A stretch of 64,000 nt of DNA from Bettongia penicillata ogilbyi (lineage: Eukaryota; Chordata; Mammalia; Diprotodontia; Potoroidae), in the NCBI GenBank assembly GCA_023548195.1, contig JAJHZJ010000061.1, forward strand, positions 1,466,771 to 1,530,770. Direction: 5' to 3'. The translations under genes and the position numbers were made by a program. Within the stretch, counting starts at the first letter, position 1. The number at the start of each line of letters is the position of its first letter. A model generated the notes under the pieces. That model had not been told where the DNA came from, did not search any database, and saw nothing but the letters and a program-made list of their open reading frames with translations. Shown here piece after piece: positions 57,741 to 64,000 of the stretch.

Positions 57741-58796
57741 CAGACCTGCACAACTTGGCGGTAGGTAGGGACAAAAATTAAAATATGCTAAATTTCTTTG
57801 GGTTGCACATAGGCTTTTAGCAGTTCACTTTCCAAGTAAAGGTATAATTAATGATTGAGCCATTTCTCAAAAACACTTTTTTTTGGTCATGACATAATCC
57901 AGAAACTGCAATCACCAAACACTTCTTTATGAAGTTACCTTCAGGAAAAGGCTTCCCACCATCAGCAATTTCTTTAGAAATATGAAAACTAACCTTAGTA
58001 GCTGCCTCATTTTCTGAATTTACTTTCTGGAAAAACCCTTGTTCCCCACTGAGATTTCCAACAATTTGGATACTTTAGTTTGTTTTTCATTGGTGTTCAA
58101 TTTACTTAAGTCAGGATGTGTTGAATCAAAATGGCAATGAAGATTGTATTCCTTCAGAACAGGTATTACTTCTTGACAGACATGGCATATTTTTTCTCTC
58201 ATGTAAGTAAATAAGTATCTATTTGTACACTCTGGAATAAACACTCTATGTTCTGATTTGATCTTCCATTTATTTTTATCACCCATTTTACAAAGTCACC
58301 CCCAAAACATTAATGTTAGAAGGAGAACGTCTCTACAGCAACTGCTCACACACAAACTAATGCTGAACTGAGTGTCTGATCTTGGAGAGAGTGCCAGATA
58401 CTCATGTAACTTGGAGGGTAGCTGCACAGCGAGGGAGGAAAAGGAATCCTCACCTTGTTGCTCATTGCATGGTGGGTGTTAGCGGCATTGGGGCATGACT
58501 GCGCTCACTTTCTCCCTGTTCAACACTAGTAACAACCAAAAACACAGGGAAAAGATACGACTCTCACTTCTCTCAGACAAGAGATAAACTGATAATGGTT
58601 GGTTGCCACAGGACATGGGATAAACAAGAGAGAGTGTGCAGTGGCAACCTACCTGCCAAGTCACACGATAGGCATAATAGCTACTAGTGGAAGACGGGTT
58701 ACAGGGGACATGGACAAAACATTCGTTATATCTTTGCTTTCTTTTACATTCTCTACATTTTTCACAGGCCACCCAAAATCCTATGCAGTCCTGTGT
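57741..58796 (-). mobile_element. hAT transposon, internally deleted, with transposase fragment
   Basis: A 1056-bp insertion in L2. The left end is CAGACCTGCA and the right end read on the complement, starting three bases in, is CAGGACTGCA: inverted ends matching at 8 of 10. The flanking 8-mers TTCCAGGA (57733-57740) and GTCTAGGA (58797-58804) are diverged copies of a hAT-length target duplication. The minus strand carries a 5' leader of about 500 bp, the N-terminus of a transposase, then a jump to the 3' end, so most of the catalytic region is missing. Confidence 0.85.
57880..58286 (-). pseudogene. hAT transposase N-terminus with BED-type zinc finger
   Basis: The frame starts at ATG 58286 (MGDKNKWKIKSEHRVF). 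It contains a zinc-finger pattern ICHVCQEV, then EYNLHCHFDSTHPDL: Cys-x2-Cys and His-x5-His, as in the hAT-derived ZBED and GTF2IRD2-type proteins. An indel near 58020 shifts the frame; beyond it SENEAATKVSFHISKEIAD and GKPFPEGNFIKKCL continue the same family. The protein stops being recognisable near 57880, so the RNase-H-like catalytic core and dimerisation domain are absent. No function is expected; domestication is not indicated because the frame is broken. Confidence 0.8.
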
Positions 58797-59619
58797 GTCT
58801 AGGATAACATATAAAACTCTTCTGCTTGACATTTAAAGTATTCCACAATATGACTCCAGCCTACCTTTCTAGGTTTACTGTATTCTGTTTCCCTTAGCAT
58901 GCTCTACCTTAAAGCCACAATGGTCTACTTCATATTCTATCTCCTGCCTCTGTGAATCTACACAGATTACTCCCAACACTAGAATGCACCATCTGCCTCT
59001 GAGTCATCATAGGCTGCCCTGCCTCCATAGAACGTACTCTTTCATCCCCTCCACTTCTCAGAATCACAGCCTTCCTTCAAAGCTCCCCTTGGGCATAATT
59101 TCTTACAGGAAACCTTTACTGATTCATTGATCCCTTCAGTACTTAGTATTCTCTCTTCCTCCTTCTCCCCCCCCCACACACGCTCTTCCCTATTTACATA
59201 GCTTACTACCATCACCTCTACCAACCCCAGGTTCTCCTGTAGAAATTAAAATCCTTGTGGGTAGGAACTGGGTCTTGTTTACTTATCTCTAACACTTAAC
59301 AATGCCTTGCATATAATAAATGCTTGCTGGATTTGACTGGCTTCCAACTGAACTTTACATGTATGACTGTGAGAGTTTGTGTAGGATGGCAGGAGCTATG
59401 CTTTTTTTTAAAGTGCTTCCAGTTGCCACATGGAAATGGCTGTTTATAAATTCCCTGTGACACATGGAGTTCTCGTTTAATTGACTGTGCTTTCATGGCT
59501 GAAGCAGGTTCAGGACCAGAGACAGCTCCTTTCCAGAGCAAGTGAGAACTTTTGGAGTTCATCTAGCTACTTAGTGAGGGGGTCACAAAGAGGAGGCCTT
59601 GGTGTCATGGCTCAATAGC

Positions 59620-59810
59620 TCTTAGATTTTTTTAGCTGAATAGGACTTTAAAAATCATCTTGTTTAGTCCCCTCTTTTTTTTTCCTTTTAACCTATGAGA
59701 GAAGGAATAACTTGTCTAAGGTTGCACAGGTAAGGAGTTGCAGAGTTGACATTTGAACCCAGGTCTTCTAACTTTAAAGCCAGTGTTTTTCTATTACATC
59801 ATAGTTCATG
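59620..59810 (-). repeat. MIR SINE, antisense
   Basis: AATAACTTGTCTAAGGTTGC, ACATTTGAACCCAGGTCTTC and TCTATTACATCATAG form the complement of MIR. A (TG)n tract follows at 59808-59840. Confidence 0.75.
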
Positions 59811-59844
59811 TGTGTGTGTGTCTGTGTGTCTGTGTCTGTGTTGG

Positions 59845-61085
59845 GAATAAGAGAGATGAGGTGAAGAATGAGGGCAAGTAGCATTGATTTCACTCTATAT
59901 GGAAGTGAAGAAATTTCTTTTGGATGAAATTTCAAAATACCTAGAAGTCCATAACTTTAACTTTTAGTCTTAAAATTCTTAACAATGTACATATTCAAAG
60001 CATATAACTATACAGGATAAACACAAAACTTATCAGTATAAGACTTCCATTAGGAACATTTCTTTCCCAAGCATACGTATGTTTTCCCAAATATGATTTC
60101 CCAAACCAGTGCCCAGAATCCCAGCCAGGAGCACGAAACACATGTGGTATGGACAAAGTTTTTCACAGTTAATCCTTTGTATTTTTCTGAGAACAAGACA
60201 GGTAATATTCTTGTTTGAGGAAAACAGAGTCTTTTAGTGAAACATAATTGAAGACATAAATTCTTATTTCTAAGTATCTGATATTAAAAGGTGATTCAGA
60301 ATTCAATCTTTACACTTAGGGAAAAATTTCTTTTCAATCAACTGGGAAATGGTTAGTATTATATCTTTCTAGTCCATATAGTAACAATCTATGAATGTGC
60401 ATGTGAGACTTTTACGGATAGAGATTTTGTGGGCAGAGGATATCAGGAGGGATAGCCAAAAAGAATAAAAGGAGTTCAGATCCAAAAAGATATTTACAGG
60501 TTAGAACTATTAGACTGAATCTAATAAGGTAGCATTTAACTGAAATGTAAAGTTCCACACTTGGAAAAACTGACCTCACAAGTTTAGGACAAAGGACTCA
60601 TGTCTGGACAAAAGTTCTATTAAGAGATGTGGGTATTTTAGTTGAGTTGGGGCATTATCTCTCTAGATTATGAAATTATATCGATTATGAATCTATATCT
60701 CTGGATAATGAAAATCATTATCAATAATGTTCATTAACACTTTAATATGGATCAGTGCAACAGATTATTCATTTTCTGAAATTGACCTAAAAAAATGAGA
60801 TATGTGAGATATAAATACTAAGCTAAAAAGAATTATACTGCAGAGGTGTAGGGAAATTGTACAAAAGTCAAGAAGAAAAAAGAATGAAAAAGATTCCAGA
60901 TTTTACTTTTGTTCTGTCTTTTAAAGTGATTTTAATTTTTCATTAAAGATGTAATACAGGGTATATCTAAATTCTAAATTCTAAATTAGAGATGCTTTGT
61001 CTTGCATATCGCTACCAGTGTGCTCTTCTGAAAACACCATAGAAGTTATAGAATTTCAAAGTTGAATTTTAGAAATTAACTAGTT
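59845..61085. other. Intergenic sequence, nothing recognised
   Basis: AT-rich, with no long open frame and no repeat family I can name. Confidence 0.4.
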
Positions 61086-61089
61086 TAGC

Positions 61090-61375
61090 CTACTTGCAAA
61101 CTTTTTCCACAGATTGGAATTAGCAACAATTGTGGAAGATTACAGGGAGGTGTTTGAGCTTAATACAAAGAGAAACTTTCTAATAATTAGAGACATACCA
61201 AAAAAAAAGAAATGGACTGCCTTGTTGGGTATGAATGTCTCATCACTCAAAATTTTCATAGGCCGTATAATTATTTATCAATAATACTGAATAAAAATTC
61301 AGACTATAATATGTAGTGAACTAGATGATCTCTAAAGTTCTTTCTAACATTAAAATTCTTTGCTCTTGTAATTCT
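61090..61375 (+). repeat. CR1/L3 3' end, sense
   Basis: AGAAACTTTCTAATAATTAG, AAATGGACTGCCTTGTTGGG and GAACTAGATGATCTCTAAAG are in CR1/L3 terminal order. 61580-62130 may be another CR1/L3 fragment on the opposite strand, but it is too diverged to be sure. Confidence 0.65.
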
Positions 61376-62149
61376 CATAATAGTTACTATATTAACAATA
61401 TGAAGGATTAAAGGGATGAAGAAACATTGTATGGAAAAGTCTGAAGGAAAAAATAATAGAAGTTTAGTATATAGATAAATAAAAGCACAAACCTTTTAAA
61501 GACTTGACTGCTTACAATGGCATATCAATAAATACTAGTCTTGATTCTATTTTCTAGCATATAATTCTAATTTCATTTAACAGCCATTAAAATATTTGAA
61601 GACAGTAATATTATTCCCTTGTCTTCTCAATTAGTTCTGTGTTTTGAAAATTGGTCAACTATAGAAAATTGTTTTGCAGAAGGCTACATGTTGTCTTCTT
61701 ATGTTTTCATAAATGAAATTCTTGCTATGTAGACCATTTTGATAAAAATCTTCAATAAGTGAGCAAATTAGCATATAGGTCAGTAGTTACTATCTCCCAG
61801 ATATTTTTTGGGGGGTAAAAGTTGTATTATGACCATTTCTAACCTTTTGGAATCTTACTTCTTTGAGATGATTTGAAAATTTATCCATGTTCCCTTAAAA
61901 TTTATCCTGGTGTTTCAAAATTTGTGTCAAATCCAACACGTATTTTTCCCATGAATATTTCATCATCTCTAGGCATTCTTCCTGATTTCAACTTGCTAAA
62001 TGTTATTGTTAATTATTGGAATCCAAATGTATTGGTTCCAATAATAGTGGATAAGAACATATACTTAGAAATAACAGTAGATCTGTTCTATTTCATGTTT
62101 ATTTTGGGGACCCTCCAGTTACTTCTGCATATTCTCTAGGCATATATGG

Positions 62150-62606
62150 GGTGTCCAGGGAGGACTAGCTCCTCTGGCATGAGGGCTTGCCAAGCCCTTT
62201 TCAAGGCTGCTCATTCACCTTTGGTATCCATTTAATTCATCTGACTCTCAACTGTGACTCCAAGAAGCTGTAACTTGCCCAGTGGCCACACCCCAGTAAA
62301 ACATCTTTGCAGACAGTCTAGACCAGACTGAAGGTAACTGACAGACCTCAAACTTCTTGGTGAGTTACAGGGATGTCTTCGTCAAGAATATGAAAACTTG
62401 CCTTGGTGGAACGGGTAGATGAGAACAATTTGTTCCAACGCCCACTAAGGTAGCTAACGCATAAAGTTTGATCAGGCATCAAAAATGTTAAGGTCAACTG
62501 CTGAATCCTGGGCCATCACTAGTTGTCTTTTGCCCTGCCTCTGGACTTTGGTGACTCTGAAAGAGGGAGTGAGACTAATGACTTTGTGCAACTCTGACAA
62601 TTCATG
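62150..62606 (+). repeat. Possible RTE-derived marsupial SINE or similar repeat
   Basis: CTGGACTTTGGTGACTCTGA, GAGTGAGACTAATGACTTTG and TGCAACTCTG resemble the 3' module shared with the repeats at 270-620 and 4010-4400. The left boundary and family are uncertain. HAL1 copy G is inserted at its right end. Confidence 0.45.
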
Positions 62607-62618
62607 GGAGGGAGGAGC

Positions 62619-62629
62619 CAAGATGGCGG
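62619..62629 (+). promoter_or_regulatory. YY1-like motif at the 5' end of HAL1 copy G
   Basis: CAAGATGGCGG lies about 12 bases from the element's start, the same position as the YY1 site that directs accurate initiation in human L1. Three of four young or mid-age copies keep at least CAAGATGG here, which suggests a functional constraint while the family was active. Confidence 0.55.
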
Positions 62630-63022
62630 ATTAGAAAGATGCACGTACGCTAGCTCCAAACCCACAGCCCATATATTTCCTGCAAAAAGAGCACTGCAAG
62701 GCATGCAGAAACACAGTGGAAAAGATTTCTGTTCCAGAGAGCCCTGGAGAGCCGTCCCCAGGGATCCATCACGCTCTGGACAGTGGAGCCCACCCCTGAG
62801 CTGCCCTGACCGCGCAGCCCCAGAGGAGCAGATCCGAACAGGCTTCAGAGATGGAATCTCCGGCGGCCACAAAGGTCCCTCCGCCCACAGACGCTACAGG
62901 TCAGTGAGAGAGACTTCTGGGCTGGCCGAGAGGGGAGCGGGGTGTCTCTGTGACTTGGACCCCCTCAGGAGGCAGCAGCAGAGGCAGCGGCGGCGGCCCG
63001 CAGCAGGCAGAAGTTCAGGGCC

Positions 63023-63166
63023 ATTACCGAAGGTCTCTGCATAAACCCCCTGAGGGAACTGAGCCTGGGACACGGCCCTGCCCCCACCCACTACATTACT
63101 GAAGGTCTCTGCATAAAGCACCGGAGGGAACTAAGCCTGGGAGAAGGCCCTGCCCCGACCCCAGCA
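63023..63166 (+). repeat. Two 72-bp tandem units in the HAL1 leader (copy G)
   Basis: Each unit starts ATTAC[C/T]GAAGGTCTCTGC and runs through GAGGGAACT, GCCTGGGA and GGCCCTGCCCC. Copy B has two corresponding units of 71 bp (complement, near 13104 and 13175); copy A has one. Confidence 0.8.
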
Positions 63167-63304
63167 CCAGAACTTAAGCTCACATTGAATAGCAGCCTCA
63201 CCTGCCGTGAAAAGCCCATTTGAATCTCAGACCCCAAGCACTAGCTGGGCGGATCTAGGCAGGAGTGGACAGGAATCTCAGAAGTCAAGTAACTGGCTGG
63301 GAAA

Positions 63305-64000
63305 ATGCCCAGAAAAGGGAAGAAAAATAAGACTATAAAAAGCTACTTGGATGGGGTACAGATGTTCCTGCCTTTCAATTCTGATGACGAGGAACAATTC
63401 TTACCATCAGGGAAAGACGTGGAGGCTGTATCCCAGACATCCCAGGTGGATGTCTGGTGGGCTCAGGCCATGGAAGAGCTCAAAAAGGATTTTGGAAATC
63501 AAGTTAGACAGGTGGAGGAAAAACTGGGAAGAGAAATGAGAGAGATGCAAGAAAAGCATGAAAAACGGGTCAATACCTTGGTAAAGGAGACCCAAAAAAA
63601 TGCTGAAGAAAATAACACCTTGAAAAATAGGCTCACTCAATTGGCAAAGAGGTTCAAAAAGCCAATGAGGGGAAGAATGCTTTCAAAAGCAGAATTAGCC
63701 AAATGGAAAAAGAGGTTCAAAAGCTCACTGAAGATTCTCTCAAAATTAGGATGGAACAGATAGAGTCTAATGACTTTCTGAGAAACCAAGAAATCACAAA
63801 ACAAAACCAAAAGAATGAAAAAATGGAAGAGAATGTGAAATATCTCATGGGAAAAACAACTGACCTGGAAAATAGATCCAGGAGAGAATTTAAAAATTAT
63901 GGGACTACCTGAAAGCTATGATCAAAAAAAGAGCCTAGACCTCATCTTTCATGAAATTATCAAGGAAAACTGCCCTGAGATTCTAGAACCAGAGGGCAAA
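63305..64000 (+). pseudogene. HAL1 ORF1-like protein, frameshifted (copy G, partial)
   Basis: ATG at 63305 opens MPRKGKKNKTIKSYLDG, an acidic NSDDEE patch, VWWAQAMEELKKDFGNQ and a coiled coil to RLTQLAK, where a lost A near 63647-63650 shifts the frame. A second frame carries MEKEVQKLTEDSLKIRMEQ to ENRSRREFKNYGTT-stop, caused by the same 2-base loss as in copy A; KIMGLPES-type RRM sequence follows in a third frame. Three lesions are visible, so no product is expected. Confidence 0.85.

Larger units (their letters stand above)
57410..59330 (+). mobile_element. L2 LINE 3' region, split by a hAT transposon
   Basis: L2 runs 57410-57740 (CTACTCAAGAACCTCCTAAT, GAATCTTTTATGGTTCTCTA) and resumes at 58797 (GGATAACATATAAAACTCTT, TGACTCCAGCCTACCTTTCT) to its terminus near 59330 (CTTGCATATAATAAATGCTT). 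Removing 57741-58796 and one copy of the 8-bp duplication restores a continuous L2. Confidence 0.85.
62607..64000 (+). mobile_element. HAL1-like element, copy G, 5' part (cut by window end)
   Basis: The 5' end is GGGAGGGAGGAGCCAAGATG near 62607. A GC-rich leader of about 700 bp contains two tandem units of 72 bp (63023-63094 and 63095-63166). The ORF1-like frame starts at 63305. It shares two deletions with copy A and is therefore from the same subfamily. The element continues past 64000, so its 3' end and target duplication cannot be seen. Confidence 0.85.

Noticed and set aside
58479..58832. Minus-strand frame of 117 codons upstream of the hAT transposase
   Set aside because: It crosses the transposon boundary at 58796 into L2 and shows no transposase motif; the real start of the transposase reading is at 58286.
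43000..62600. First exon or promoter of DCLK1
   Set aside because: Expected to the right from human gene order, but no CpG-rich promoter or doublecortin-like coding segment was found; the only CpG-rich stretch on this side is the HAL1 leader at 62620-63200.
1..64000. CRISPR arrays, bacterial operons, riboswitches, terminators
   Set aside because: The sequence is animal nuclear DNA; the only regular repeats are microsatellites and retroelement units.
1..64000. tRNA, rRNA or snRNA genes
   Set aside because: tRNA-like heads occur only as parts of SINEs; no complete cloverleaf or conserved snRNA sequence was seen.

Overview
This window is an AT-rich stretch of vertebrate nuclear DNA, almost certainly from a marsupial. 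The evidence is twofold: tRNA-derived CORE-SINEs of the marsupial MAR/WSINE type, and young LINE-1-derived elements carrying an ORF1-like reading frame but no ORF2 (the 'half-L1' or HAL1 architecture described in opossum). Older mammalian repeats (L2, MIR, CR1/L3, RTE, hAT) fill most of the rest. I cannot name the species from the sequence alone.

One protein-coding gene is supported. It is the 3' half of SOHLH2, a germ-cell basic helix-loop-helix transcription factor, on the + strand. Six exons (15537-15647, 18099-18246, 18655-18746, 19657-19778, 40827-41089, 42942-42962) join in frame through AG/GT splice sites. Together they encode about 251 residues, from just upstream of the bHLH domain to the stop codon at 42960. 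Exons for the N-terminal part were not found and probably lie upstream. The 3' UTR probably runs to one of several poly(A) signals between 44380 and 45173. A possible extra exon at 47008-47053 is in phase with the penultimate SOHLH2 exon but is unproven. From human gene order, CCDC169 should lie to the left and DCLK1 to the right; no exon of either was recognised.

Layout. 1-13660 is a pile-up of LINE debris: a nearly complete HAL1 (1025-3812, minus) inserted in a SINE, several decayed L1/HAL1 copies (5160-11895) including an L1 endonuclease remnant, and a second HAL1 (11911-13644, minus) with a perfect 15-bp target duplication but no 3' end. 13660-43000 is SOHLH2, whose 21-kb intron (19779-40826) is filled with L2, CR1/L3, MIR, an RTE remnant and a third HAL1 that splits a CR1/L3 element. 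43000-62600 is mostly intergenic, with L2, MIR, CR1/L3, hAT elements and microsatellites; its best-defined feature is a 1056-bp hAT transposon (57741-58796) with a BED-type zinc-finger transposase fragment, inserted in an L2 with a recognisable 8-bp target duplication. 62607-64000 is the 5' part of a fourth HAL1, on the + strand, cut by the window end.

I found no RNA gene, CRISPR array, operon or novel multi-gene system. The most informative observations concern retrotransposon biology: two HAL1 insertions share the same ORF1-breaking deletions, another lacks its 3' end despite a clean target duplication, and the 5' leaders carry a roughly 72-bp repeat in variable number plus a YY1-like motif.
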